This document shows positions 55,868 through 64,000 of a stretch of 64,000 nucleotides of DNA, piece after piece. Source of the stretch: Vagococcus coleopterorum (GTDB lineage Bacteria > Bacillota > Bacilli > Lactobacillales > Vagococcaceae); NCBI RefSeq assembly GCF_011303955.1, contig NZ_CP049886.1:558001-622000 (forward strand), written 5' to 3'. Made by a program: the position numbers and the translations under genes. Position 1 is the first letter of the stretch; the number at the start of each line of letters is the position of its first letter. Below the pieces are notes generated by a model. The model ran no database searches and was not told where the DNA came from. It saw only the letters and a program-made list of their open reading frames with translations.

Positions 55868-56810
55868 AATAGTTTTTATGGGAACACCAGGTTTTTCAGC
55901 GCCTATCTTAGATGGGTTGATTGAAGAAGGTTATGATGTGGTCGCCGTAGTGACTCAACCAGATCGTCCAGTGGGGCGTAAACGTCTATTAACTCCGACG
56001 CCAGTCAAAGCAAGAGCGCTTGTTCATGGCTTGGATGTTTTACAGCCGGAAAAAATTTCAGGTTCCCCAGAAATGGAACGGGTGATAGCTTTAGAACCAG
56101 ATTTGATCGTAACGGCAGCATTTGGTCAGTTTTTACCGGAAAAATTATTGCAAGCGCCAAAACATGGGGCGATTAATGTCCATGCCTCTTTGCTACCTAA
56201 ATATCGTGGTGGAGCACCAGTTCATTATTCGATTATTGATGGGCAACCGGAAACGGGTGTGACGATTATGGAAATGATTAAAAAAATGGATGCTGGCGAT
56301 ATTATTAGTCAAGAAGCGATTACTATTACGGATGAAGATAATGTTGGGACGATGTTTGATAAATTGAGTGATTTAGGTCGAAAATTATTAATTAAAACAT
56401 TGCCTGGTTATTTGGCTGGATCGATTGAAACAAAAGGTCAAGATGAAGAAGAGGTGACTTTCTCTCCGAATATCACTCGTGAAGAAGAAGCAATTGACTG
56501 GAATAAGAACGCGACAGCAGTTTGGAATCAAGTTCGCGGGATGAATCCTTGGCCGGTTGCCCATACCGTTTTTGAAGAGGCTCGCTGGAAGTTGTTTGAG
56601 GTTGAAGTCTTACCAGAAGAAAAGACAACTGAAATGCCGGGAACAATTATTAAAATAGACAAGAAAAACTTATGGATTGCTTGTGGTGAAGGGACCGTTT
56701 TAGCGGTGAAAGAAATTCAACCGGCTGGCAAGGGGAAATTGTCGGTAACAGAGTTCTTAAATGGATCAGGCAAATCAATCGAGATGGGACAAGTGGTAGG
56801 ACATGGCTAA
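55860..56810 (+). CDS. fmt: methionyl-tRNA formyltransferase
   Basis: A 316-residue enzyme that formylates initiator Met-tRNA using 10-formyl-tetrahydrofolate. KIVFMGTPGFSAPILD at the N-terminus, AAFGQFLPEKLL, and INVHASLLPKYRGGAP near residue 107 with the catalytic Asn/His region, plus a C-terminal OB-like domain. ATGGAGGAGAG lies before the ATG within def. It overlaps def and rsmB by 8 bases each. Confidence 0.97.
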   Translation: MTKIVFMGTPGFSAPILDGLIEEGYDVVAVVTQPDRPVGRKRLLTPTPVKARALVHGLDVLQPEKISGSPEMERVIALEPDLIVTAAFGQFLPEKLLQAPKHGAINVHASLLPKYRGGAPVHYSIIDGQPETGVTIMEMIKKMDAGDIISQEAITITDEDNVGTMFDKLSDLGRKLLIKTLPGYLAGSIETKGQDEEEVTFSPNITREEEAIDWNKNATAVWNQVRGMNPWPVAHTVFEEARWKLFEVEVLPEEKTTEMPGTIIKIDKKNLWIACGEGTVLAVKEIQPAGKGKLSVTEFLNGSGKSIEMGQVVGHG

Positions 56811-58164
56811 AAAAATTCCAGTAAAAATTAAACACAGTGCTCGCTTTGCGGCGATGAATGCATTAGTTAAAGTAGCGAATCGCCAAGCGTATTCGAATTT
56901 ATTAATTAACCAAATTTTAAATGAATCACAATTAAGTGAAAAAGATGGTCGTTTGATGACGGAAATTGTTTATGGAACGATTAGTCGCCGTTTAACTTTG
57001 GAGTATGGTTTAGCCCCGTTTATTGCTAAAGCTAAAAAAGTTGAACCATGGGTCTATCAATTGTTACTGTTATCTCTTTATCAATTAGAATATTTAGACC
57101 GCGTGCCTGAACACGCGATTGTTGATGAAGCGGTTGAAATCGCTAAAGCGCGTGGCAATATTGGTGCTAGTCGATTTGTGAATGGTGTTTTAAGAACAAT
57201 TCAACGGGAAGGTGTGCCAAGTCCGGAGTTGATTAAGGACCCAGTAGAACGTCTATCAGTTGAAATCAGCATGCCTAAATGGTTAGTGGAACAGTTTATT
57301 TCTGAAATTGGCTTTGAAGAAACTAAAAAATTAGGGCAGTCATTATTTACGCCAAGTAAGGTTAGTGCGCGTGTTAATACAGATTTAACGACGAGAGAAC
57401 TGGTACTAACGGAACTTTCTGATGATGGTTTAGAAGTAGTGGCTAGTGATTTATCACCAGTTGGAGTCGTTGGTAAAAAAGGGTTCCTAGCAGGCAGTTG
57501 GTTATCTAAAGAAGGACAATTAACCGTTCAAGACGAAACCTCAATGCTAGTGGCACCGAGTATGCAAGTAGAAGCGCACCATCAAGTATTAGATGCTTGT
57601 GCTGCTCCAGGGGGCAAAACAACGCATATTGCAAACTACATTGATGTTTTAGAAGGTGGAAAGATTACTGCCTTAGATATTCACGAACACAAAGTAAAAT
57701 TGATTATGGATAACGCTGAACGTTTGCAGGTATCCGAAAGAATCGAAGCTCATGTCTTAGATGCCCGCAAAGTTTCGGAGAAATTTGAAGATGAAACATT
57801 TGACCGTATTTTAGCGGATGTCCCGTGTTCGGGGTTAGGGTTATTGCGACGTAAACCAGATATTAAATATAGTAAACAAGCCAGTGATTTTGCTAACTTA
57901 CCAAAAATTCAACTAGAAATCCTATCAAGTTTAGCACCGAAATTAAAACAATCGGGTATAATGACATATAGCACATGTACGGTGTCGCAAGCTGAAAATC
58001 AACAAGTGATTGCTGCGTTCTTAGAAGAACATCCTGAGTTTGAAGCGATTGATGTTAAAGGTGCTGAGTCATTACAACAAAATGAACCATTTCCAAGTGT
58101 GACAATTTATCCCCATGATTATCAAACAGATGGCTTTTTCATCTGTTGTTTAAAACGTAAATAA
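56803..58164 (+). CDS. rsmB: 16S rRNA (cytosine-967-C5)-methyltransferase
   Basis: A 453-residue RsmB/Sun protein. An N-terminal NusB-like RNA-binding domain (about 1-140; RFAAMNALVKVA, FVNGVLR) is followed by the methyltransferase core with DACAAPGGKTTHIA near residue 266, ADVPCSGLG near 345 and the catalytic Cys in YSTCTVSQAENQ near 389. It methylates C967 of 16S rRNA by homology. The ATG is embedded in the fmt end; stp follows after 28 bases. Confidence 0.96.
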   Translation: MAKKIPVKIKHSARFAAMNALVKVANRQAYSNLLINQILNESQLSEKDGRLMTEIVYGTISRRLTLEYGLAPFIAKAKKVEPWVYQLLLLSLYQLEYLDRVPEHAIVDEAVEIAKARGNIGASRFVNGVLRTIQREGVPSPELIKDPVERLSVEISMPKWLVEQFISEIGFEETKKLGQSLFTPSKVSARVNTDLTTRELVLTELSDDGLEVVASDLSPVGVVGKKGFLAGSWLSKEGQLTVQDETSMLVAPSMQVEAHHQVLDACAAPGGKTTHIANYIDVLEGGKITALDIHEHKVKLIMDNAERLQVSERIEAHVLDARKVSEKFEDETFDRILADVPCSGLGLLRRKPDIKYSKQASDFANLPKIQLEILSSLAPKLKQSGIMTYSTCTVSQAENQQVIAAFLEEHPEFEAIDVKGAESLQQNEPFPSVTIYPHDYQTDGFFICCLKRK

Positions 58165-58192
58165 TAAGTCAGTTCATAAACGAGGTGAAAGC

Positions 58193-58948
58193 ATGAAAAT
58201 ACAATTTATAACAGATGTTGGCAGACGTCGCCGCACCAATCAAGACAGCGCAGGTTTTTGCGAAAATAAAGCGGGGGTTACTTTAGCTCTTGTAGCCGAT
58301 GGTATGGGTGGTCACCAAGCCGGTGATATCGCTAGCAGTATGCTGATTGAAACGTTAGTTGCTGCTTGGAAGTCTAGCGAACTAAAAGAAACGACAAAAA
58401 TTACTTCTTGGTTGAAAGAGACGATTCAAGCCGCAAATGAAGCAATCCATAAAAAGGGTCAAGAAAATGAAGAGATGGCTGGTATGGGGACAACTCTAGT
58501 AGCTGTCGTTGTATTGCCAGGTGAATGTCTAGTAGCGCACGTTGGAGACAGTCGTGTTTATTTACTGCGCGAACAAGGGATTAACCAGTTAACAGAGGAT
58601 CATTCATTGGTTCATGAACTAGTGAAGTCTGGTGAAATAACGGAAGAAATGGCGGCTAACCATCCTCGTCGTAATGTTTTAACACGTTCGGTTGGAGGAC
58701 AAAGTACAGTTGAGGTAGATGTTACGACTTTGGTACTTGAAAATGGCGATACATTATTATTGTGTTCAGATGGTTTAACCAATATGGTGGCAAATGATGA
58801 CATTTTAGCGATTGTTGAAACAAAAGAAGATGTCGATGAAGCGTTACATGAATTAGTGAATCACGCTAATGAGGCGGGTGGGGCAGATAATATTACTGCT
58901 TTATTAATGAAAATAAGTGATGTCAAGGAGGTGCTAACGCATGGTTAA
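58193..58948 (+). CDS. stp: PP2C-family Ser/Thr protein phosphatase
   Basis: A 251-residue metal-dependent phosphatase that reverses PrkC phosphorylation. Motifs: DVGRRRRTNQDS near the N-terminus, LVADGMGGHQAGD near residue 33, GMGTTLVAV near 98, VAHVGDSRVYLLR near 114 and LLLCSDGLTNMV near 188. CGAGGTGAAAG precedes the ATG. It overlaps prkC by 8 bases, a conserved phosphatase-kinase pair in Firmicutes. Confidence 0.96.
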   Translation: MKIQFITDVGRRRRTNQDSAGFCENKAGVTLALVADGMGGHQAGDIASSMLIETLVAAWKSSELKETTKITSWLKETIQAANEAIHKKGQENEEMAGMGTTLVAVVVLPGECLVAHVGDSRVYLLREQGINQLTEDHSLVHELVKSGEITEEMAANHPRRNVLTRSVGGQSTVEVDVTTLVLENGDTLLLCSDGLTNMVANDDILAIVETKEDVDEALHELVNHANEAGGADNITALLMKISDVKEVLTHG

Positions 58949-60932
58949 AGTGGGACATAAAATAAATGATCGTTATAAAGTGATTGGTAATGTTGGTAGT
59001 GGTGGTATGGCCAATGTTTTCTTAGCAGAAGATTTAATTTTAGAACGCGAAGTAGCTGTGAAGATGTTACGTTTTGACTTCCAAAATGACCAAATCGCAA
59101 TTCGTCGTTTCCAAAGAGAAGCGTTAGCCGCCTCTGAATTAGTTCATCCGAATATTGTAGGCGTTTATGATGTTGGTGAAGAAGATGGCATGCAATATTT
59201 AGTAATGGAATATGTCAAAGGGACAGATTTGAAACAGTATATTAAAAAGAATCATCCGTTATCGATTGAAACGGTCGTGCGTATTATGGAGCAAGTTTTA
59301 TCAGGAGTCTCGTTAGCCCATAAACACCACATCATCCATCGTGATTTAAAACCACAAAACATTTTAATGGACGAAGCAGGTAATGTTAAAATTGCCGATT
59401 TTGGGATTGCGGTTGCTTTAAGTGAGACATCGTTAACTCAAACTAACACGTTATTGGGATCAGTTCACTATTTATCACCAGAACAAGCACGTGGTGGAAT
59501 GGCAACGCGTCAATCAGATATTTACGCGTTAGGTATTATTTTGTATGAATTATTAACTGGTCGCGTGCCATTTGATGGTGAATCTGCCGTATCAATTGCA
59601 CTGAAGCATTTCCAAAGTGAAGTGCCATCTGTACGTGCCATGAATGTTTCAATTCCTCAAGCGCTTGAAAATGTTATATTGCATGCAGCAGCGAAAGATC
59701 CAAAAGATCGATATTTAACTGCCAACGATATGGAATTGGACATTTCGACTGCTTTGGATTCTGCAAGAAGAGATGAACCAGTTTTTGTTCCGAAACACTT
59801 ATCTATGGATGAAACGAAAGTTCTAAGCCCGATTACGGAAAGTGATATTCCAGAATCTTTTAGACATATGTCCGCTGAAAAAGAAGAAAAAGTAGTGACC
59901 TCTAAAAAAACACCAGTTGTTGAAGAGGAAGAAGAGCCAAAGAAAAAACGTAAATGGCCTTGGATTTTATTATTATTGATTTTGGCGGGTGTTGGCCTAG
60001 GGTATCTTGGTTTATCCGGAAATAAACCCATCAAAATGCCGGATTTAAAAGACAAAACAGTGTCTGAAGCAAGACGTGAGTTGACGGCACTGGGATTAAA
60101 AGTCGACGAGGATATTGTGGAAGTCCCAGATGAAGAAATTGAGGCTGGAAACGTTGTTCGCACAATTCCAAAAGCTGGTGTTGAAGTAAAAAAAGGTCGT
60201 GAGATTAAACTTTATATTAGTAGTGGAACAAAGAAAATCATGTTAAAAGATTACGAAAATAAAAAGTATGATGACGTTTATGAAGAGCTAATTGCATTAG
60301 GTTTTGGAGATAAGCAAATAGTTAAGAAAAAAGAAGGATCAGAAGATGTTGAAGAAGGTTACATCATTTCTCAGTCACCTAAAGATGGGAAAGAAGTTGA
60401 TCCATCAGAAGATGAAATTGAATTAGTCGTGAGTACCGGAAGTGAATTAGTTAAATTAGATGATTACGTTGGTATGAGCTATGAAGCAGCCTATGATCAG
60501 TTGATTGCCCTAGGATTTTCTGGTAGTCAGATTTTAAGAAATGATGAGACCTCTGATGAGGTGGAAGCTGGTGTTGTAATGAAGTCAACGCCAGGTTCCC
60601 AAGCAAGTGTGAACCCGAATAAAGATACAGTTGAGTTGACTGTTAGTAAGGGTGCTAAAAGTTTCGGTTTAAGAAACATGGAAGGTTACACTAAAGCACA
60701 AGCTCATAAATACTTAGAAGACAAAGGTTTAATAGCTAAAGAAGCGCCATCTGAGTATTCAGATACCGTACCATTTGGTAGTGTCATTTCTCACACGCCA
60801 GATGGTGGAACAGAACTTTACAAAGGTGACTCGGTTACCTTAGTTATTTCTAAGGGACCAGAACCTAAAGAAGAGACAGAGGCTACAGAGAAAGAAGAAG
60901 CACTGGATACAGAAGTTAATCCATTTGGATAA
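58941..60932 (+). CDS. prkC: Ser/Thr protein kinase with four PASTA domains
   Basis: A 663-residue membrane receptor kinase. The cytoplasmic kinase domain (1-270) has GSGGMANVFLAED, VAVKML, HRDLKPQNILMD and DFGIA. A basic linker leads to a membrane segment at about 340-358. Outside are four PASTA repeats (about 364-428, 432-500, 502-570 and 572-638) that bind wall fragments or lipid II in related kinases (PrkC, Stk1, IreK). An acidic tail follows. In E. faecalis the homologue IreK controls cephalosporin resistance. AAGGAGGTG precedes the ATG. Confidence 0.97.
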   Translation: MVKVGHKINDRYKVIGNVGSGGMANVFLAEDLILEREVAVKMLRFDFQNDQIAIRRFQREALAASELVHPNIVGVYDVGEEDGMQYLVMEYVKGTDLKQYIKKNHPLSIETVVRIMEQVLSGVSLAHKHHIIHRDLKPQNILMDEAGNVKIADFGIAVALSETSLTQTNTLLGSVHYLSPEQARGGMATRQSDIYALGIILYELLTGRVPFDGESAVSIALKHFQSEVPSVRAMNVSIPQALENVILHAAAKDPKDRYLTANDMELDISTALDSARRDEPVFVPKHLSMDETKVLSPITESDIPESFRHMSAEKEEKVVTSKKTPVVEEEEEPKKKRKWPWILLLLILAGVGLGYLGLSGNKPIKMPDLKDKTVSEARRELTALGLKVDEDIVEVPDEEIEAGNVVRTIPKAGVEVKKGREIKLYISSGTKKIMLKDYENKKYDDVYEELIALGFGDKQIVKKKEGSEDVEEGYIISQSPKDGKEVDPSEDEIELVVSTGSELVKLDDYVGMSYEAAYDQLIALGFSGSQILRNDETSDEVEAGVVMKSTPGSQASVNPNKDTVELTVSKGAKSFGLRNMEGYTKAQAHKYLEDKGLIAKEAPSEYSDTVPFGSVISHTPDGGTELYKGDSVTLVISKGPEPKEETEATEKEEALDTEVNPFG

Positions 60933-60935
60933 AAT

Positions 60936-60968
60936 AAAAAGCAGCTTATCGCTAGATAAGCTGCTTTT
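60936..60968 (+). terminator. terminator of the priA-prkC operon
   Basis: AAAAAGCAGCTTATC pairs perfectly with GATAAGCTGCTTTTT around GCTA. Confidence 0.93.
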
Positions 60969-61039
60969 TGCGTTGATATGACTTGAAAAATCAGGTGATA
61001 TTAAGTAGAGTGAAGAGAGAAGGATTGTGGAGGTGCGAT

Positions 61040-61939
61040 TTGCAAAAAGGCCAGATTAGAAAAGCGTTAAGCGGTTTTTACTATATTTATTCAGAAGGTG
61101 AAACTTATCAAACGAGAGGACGAGGGAATTTGCGTAATCGCAAAATCACTCCCTTGGTTGGAGATTGGGTAGAATTTGAGAGCGACAACTTAATAGAAGG
61201 TTACTTGTTGGATGTTTTGCCACGAGATAATCAATTAGTCCGCCCAGCAGTTGCCAATGTTGATCAAGGCGTTATTGTAATGAGCTGTGTGGAACCTAAT
61301 TATTCGTTAAATCTTTTGGATCGTTTTTTAGTAACGTTAGAGTATGAGCAGATTAAACCATTAATCTACTTTACTAAGGTCGATCTCTTGGATGATGCAG
61401 CGTATCAAGAGGTACGACAAGTGAAAGCAGTCTATGAGAAAATTGGCTACCAAGTGTTCTTGCCAAATCAAACATCAAACGACCAAGCAATTAAAGAATT
61501 AGTAGAGCTTTTCGAAGGGAAGTTAACGGTCTTTATGGGCCAAACAGGTGCAGGGAAATCAACCCTACTTAATAATATTTCGCCGGAATTAGCCTTGAAG
61601 ACTGGAGAAATTTCAAGTTCACTAGGGCGTGGTCGTCATACGACACGTCATGTGGAGTTGATCCCATTGAATGGTGGTCTAGTAGGTGATACGCCAGGGT
61701 TTAGTGCAATTGATTTTACAGAGATTGAAAATACCGAATTAACGGCACAATTTCCTGAAATTTTAAAAGCATCTGAAGGCTGTAAGTTTCGAGAGTGTTT
61801 GCATATCCATGAGCCAAAATGCCAGGTTAAGTTAGAGCTAGAGAATGGAACCGTTGAAGAAAGTCGTTATAAGAATTATTGTCAGTTTTTATCAGAGATT
61901 GAAAATCGTAAGCCGGTTTATGGAAAAAACAAAAAATAA
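61040..61939 (+). CDS. rsgA: ribosome small-subunit biogenesis GTPase RsgA
   Basis: A 299-residue circularly permuted GTPase acting late in 30S assembly. An OB-fold N-terminus (GQIRKALSGFYYIY) is followed by the permuted motifs G4 TKVDLLDD near residue 112, G1 GQTGAGKSTLLNNI near 171 and G3 GDTPGF near 216, then a C-terminal zinc knuckle (CKFRECLHIHEPKC). A TTG at 61040 is chosen because GGAGGTG lies 4 bases upstream and length then equals the family. A weak TTGATA-17-TGATAT promoter lies at 60973-61001. rpe follows. Confidence 0.95.
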   Translation: MQKGQIRKALSGFYYIYSEGETYQTRGRGNLRNRKITPLVGDWVEFESDNLIEGYLLDVLPRDNQLVRPAVANVDQGVIVMSCVEPNYSLNLLDRFLVTLEYEQIKPLIYFTKVDLLDDAAYQEVRQVKAVYEKIGYQVFLPNQTSNDQAIKELVELFEGKLTVFMGQTGAGKSTLLNNISPELALKTGEISSSLGRGRHTTRHVELIPLNGGLVGDTPGFSAIDFTEIENTELTAQFPEILKASEGCKFRECLHIHEPKCQVKLELENGTVEESRYKNYCQFLSEIENRKPVYGKNKK

Positions 61940-61960
61940 TAACCAACGAGGAGAATGAAC

Positions 61961-62614
61961 ATGAAGATAGCCCCATCAATTTTAAGTGCAGATTTTGCGA
62001 ATTTAGAGCGTGATGTTAAGTTAGTTGAAGCAGGCGGAGCAGATTATATCCATGTAGACGTTATGGATGGTCAGTTTGTGCCAAACATTACCTTAGGCCC
62101 AAATATCGTGTCGGCGTTACGCCCAGTGACACAATTACCGTTAGATGTGCACTTGATGATTACGGAACCTGAACGTTATGTTGAGAATTTTGCAAAAGCG
62201 GGTGCCGATATTATTGTGGTTCATCAAGAGAGTACGAATCACTTGCACCGCGTTTTACAAATGATTAAAAATGCAGGCGTGAAATCGGGAGTTGTTATCA
62301 ATCCAGCAACGCCAGTTTCAGCGATTAAAGAAGTGCTTGAAATGGTTGATTTAGTTCTTGTGATGACGGTTAATCCAGGTTTCGGAGGTCAAGCCTTTAT
62401 TCCGTCATGTTTAGCTAAAATTGAAGAGTTAAGTGAATTGCGTCAAACAAATGGCTATGCATATGAAATTGAAGTAGATGGTGGCATTGTTCCAGAAACG
62501 GCAACATTGTGTGCCCAAGCTGGAGCAGATGTCTTTGTAGCGGGATCATATGTTTATAATTCAGAAGATCCGAATGGACAAATTGCATTAATTCGTAAAG
62601 CGATTGAGTCATAA
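61961..62614 (+). CDS. rpe: ribulose-phosphate 3-epimerase
   Basis: A 217-residue TIM-barrel epimerase of the pentose phosphate pathway. Metal and catalytic residues appear in PSILSADFANLE, DYIHVDVMDGQFVPN, LDVHLMI, VMTVNPGFGGQAF and IEVDGGI. GAGGAG lies 7 bases before the ATG at 61961; another ATG at 61955 sits too close to it. It forms the conserved rsgA-rpe-thiN run. Confidence 0.96.
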   Translation: MKIAPSILSADFANLERDVKLVEAGGADYIHVDVMDGQFVPNITLGPNIVSALRPVTQLPLDVHLMITEPERYVENFAKAGADIIVVHQESTNHLHRVLQMIKNAGVKSGVVINPATPVSAIKEVLEMVDLVLVMTVNPGFGGQAFIPSCLAKIEELSELRQTNGYAYEIEVDGGIVPETATLCAQAGADVFVAGSYVYNSEDPNGQIALIRKAIES

Positions 62615-62615
62615 T

Positions 62616-63269
62616 ATGATGAAGCAGATTATTATTGTAGCGGGTGGATCACCTAAATATTGGCCAGAAATGTCTAGTTATAAAAAGAATGAAACATTTT
62701 GGGTTGGTGTCGACCGGGGTGCGTGGTTTTTACTGGAAAATGGTATCACACCGGATTATGCTGTTGGAGATTTTGATTCTTTGTCGGTGGAAGAGTTTAA
62801 AACCATTTCTGAAGTAGTTTCGGAAGTGGTAAAAGCACCGAGAGAAAAAGATGAGACAGATACACAACTTGGTTTGAAAATAGCGATGTCTGAATGTGAT
62901 GATTGCCCTATTATTTTAATTGGTGCAACAGGTGGTCGCATGGATCATTTAATGGCAAATTTTTGGTTGATGTTGGAGCCGCGTTTTCAAGAAATTAGCC
63001 AACGGTTTATGATAAAAGACAATCAGAATAGCATTACGTTTTATCAGTCGGGGAGTCACGTTGTTGAAAAAGAAGGAGATAAAGATTATTTAGGTTTCCT
63101 TTGTGTGACGCCGGTAGCTGATTTGACGCTTAGAGGAGTTAAGTACCCGCTGAATAATTATCAAGCGGCGTATCCGATTAGTTTTGCAAGTAATGAATTT
63201 ATTGAAGGTTACGCTAATTTTGAGTTTTCTTCAGGCGTGGTCGTAGTTGTTCAAAGTAAAGACAAATAA
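62616..63269 (+). CDS. thiN: thiamine pyrophosphokinase
   Basis: A 217-residue enzyme making thiamine pyrophosphate from thiamine. VGVDRGAWFLLENGITPDYAVGDFDSL, KDETDTQLGLKIA and ILIGATGGRMDHLMANFWLM are the conserved ATP- and metal-binding blocks. The start is uncertain: ATGs at 62616 and 62619 directly follow the rpe stop without a strong ribosome site, suggesting coupling to rpe. A bidirectional terminator follows. Confidence 0.94.
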   Translation: MMKQIIIVAGGSPKYWPEMSSYKKNETFWVGVDRGAWFLLENGITPDYAVGDFDSLSVEEFKTISEVVSEVVKAPREKDETDTQLGLKIAMSECDDCPIILIGATGGRMDHLMANFWLMLEPRFQEISQRFMIKDNQNSITFYQSGSHVVEKEGDKDYLGFLCVTPVADLTLRGVKYPLNNYQAAYPISFASNEFIEGYANFEFSSGVVVVVQSKDK

Positions 63270-63306
63270 AAAAAGCGTCGCAAGATATCTTGCGACGCTT
63301 TTTTAG
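63270..63306. terminator. bidirectional terminator between thiN and rpmB
   Basis: Perfect stem AAAAGCGTCGCAAG / CTTGCGACGCTTTT around ATAT, with A-run and T-run flanks. Confidence 0.93.
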
Positions 63307-63319
63307 TGTTTAATTAGAA

Positions 63320-63508
63320 TTATACACGTTCAACTTTACCTGATTTTAAAGCACGAGTTGATACCCAAACTTTTTTAGGTTTACCATCTACTAAGATTCT
63401 AACTTTTTGTAGGTTAGGTTTCCAAGTACGTTTTGATGCGTTCATTGCGTGAGAGCGTGAGTTACCACTTCTAGACTTACGTCCAGTAATATAACATTCT
63501 TTTGCCAT
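63320..63508 (-). CDS. rpmB: 50S ribosomal protein L28
   Basis: A 62-residue L28 protein. It starts [20 protein letters not shown] and contains [15 protein letters not shown] and the C-terminal [14 protein letters not shown]. The ATG at 63508 follows AAAGGAGGCC; a longer in-frame start at 63538 has no site. It has Cys at residue 5 but not the paired CxxC of zinc-type L28 in its usual form (CYITG). It is transcribed opposite to its neighbours, as in other Firmicutes. Confidence 0.96.
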   Translation of the reverse strand: MAKECYITGRKSRSGNSRSHAMNASKRTWKPNLQKVRILVDGKPKKVWVSTRALKSGKVERV

Positions 63509-63682
63509 GATATTGGCCTCCTTTACACTGGAATTCAAACAGATCTCTGCTGTTCATACTAGAATAATTTACCATAGAAATAGTGTCATTGCAAGATGTT
63601 TTTCAGTGTGGGAGGAATAAAAGTCTGCTACGTGAAATAACTGGTGAAAACTATGAGAATGTTCCAAAAAGGTCAAATAAAC

Positions 63683-63711
63683 TTTCAAAAAACCCCTTGC
63701 TATGATAAAAT
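63683..63711 (+). promoter_or_regulatory. promoter of the Asp23/Gls24 gene
   Basis: TTTCAA (63683-63688), 17-base spacer ending in TGA (extended -10), TAAAAT (63706-63711). Confidence 0.6.
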
Positions 63712-63754
63712 AATAGAAGAAAATGAGCAAACTAGCTCAAAGGAGGCATTAACT

Positions 63755-64000
63755 ATGGCTGTTAAAATAAAAACACAAGCAGGCACTATCGAAATTAGTA
63801 ATGAGGTTATTGCTACAGTAGTTGGCGGAGCAGCAACAGATATCTATGGTATCGTGGGTATGGCTAGTAAAAACCAAATCAAAGATAACTTAAATGATAT
63901 TTTACGCAAAGAAAACTATTCTCGTGGCGTCGTAGTTCGTCAAGAAGAAAACGGCGTTGGAATTGACGTCTACACAATTGTAAGTTATGGTACTAAAATA
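63755..64000 (+). CDS. Asp23/Gls24 family protein (YloU-like), 3'-truncated
   Basis: 82 codons are in the window and the frame is open to its end; family members have about 120 residues. GTIEISNEVIATVVGGAATDIYGIVGMASK is the typical Asp23/Gls24 start. Its position after rpmB matches yloU, which precedes the dihydroxyacetone kinase-like yloV (fakA) in Bacillus. It may be a membrane-proximal envelope-stress protein; function is not settled. CAAAGGAGGC precedes the ATG. Confidence 0.93.
   Translation, partial: MAVKIKTQAGTIEISNEVIATVVGGAATDIYGIVGMASKNQIKDNLNDILRKENYSRGVVVRQEENGVGIDVYTIVSYGTKI

Noticed and set aside
59936-60932. PASTA-coding segments of prkC as a DNA repeat array
   Set aside because: The similarity is at protein level between four domains; the DNA shows no tandem repeat or CRISPR-like spacing.

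Overview
The window is a 64 kb piece of a low-GC Firmicutes chromosome, almost certainly Lactobacillales. My best guess is Enterococcaceae, probably Vagococcus or a close Enterococcus relative. This rests on gene families and gene order (a DUF3013 gene before prmA, a CoA-disulfide reductase operon, 6S RNA beside rarA, hisS-aspS behind a His T-box, and the gmk-rpoZ-priA-def-fmt-rsmB-stp-prkC-rsgA-rpe-thiN block), not on any database search. Nearly all of it is core chromosome. I see no prophage, insertion sequence, CRISPR array, tRNA or rRNA gene.

Layout. 1-3.5 kb: the end of a siderophore ABC importer (two permeases, ATPase, lipoprotein). 3.5-6.6 kb: DUF1054 protein, YtxK-like methylase, acetate kinase. 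6.6-8.9 kb, minus strand: rarA, a 6S RNA gene, a small membrane protein and a universal stress protein. 9-15.5 kb: DUF3013, prmA, rsmE, an aldehyde dehydrogenase, relA, dtd. 15.5-20.3 kb: an SH3b amidase (minus), then hisS-aspS. 20.4-28.3 kb: YitT, a GIY-YIG/TrmN6 pair, plsC, a SWIM/SNF2 helicase and an ABC exporter. 28.4-31.9 kb: an M42 peptidase and a reactive-sulfur operon (rhodanese, CoA-disulfide reductase-rhodanese fusion, CsoR/CstR repressor) with a palindromic operator in its promoter. 32-42.7 kb: VanZ-like protein, dut, radA, PIN/TRAM protein, ispF, gltX, T-box-cysS, mrnC, rlmB, a sigma-70-like factor, veg and a DUF188 protein. 42.7-51.7 kb: sortase (minus), an unknown gene, ddl, murF, cshA, acpS, an unknown gene (minus), a patatin phospholipase and a PC4-like protein. 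51.8-64 kb: the gmk to thiN block, rpmB (minus) and the start of an Asp23/Gls24 gene.

Together the genes serve translation (four aminoacyl-tRNA synthetases, several rRNA and tRNA modification enzymes, initiation and start-Met processing), wall synthesis and its kinase control (ddl, murF, amidase, sortase, PrkC/Stp), the stringent response, replication restart and repair, and stress handling.

The most unusual points are: a class A sortase whose start codon, Shine-Dalgarno site and promoter are intact but which is split from its catalytic frame by a run of ten A residues (possible phase variation or transcriptional slippage); a 6S RNA gene that appears to be the leader of a membrane-protein/Usp operon; a CstR-like repressor that keeps the first sensing cysteine but lacks the second; an ispF gene without its usual ispD partner; and a patatin phospholipase with an acetyltransferase-like N-terminal region.
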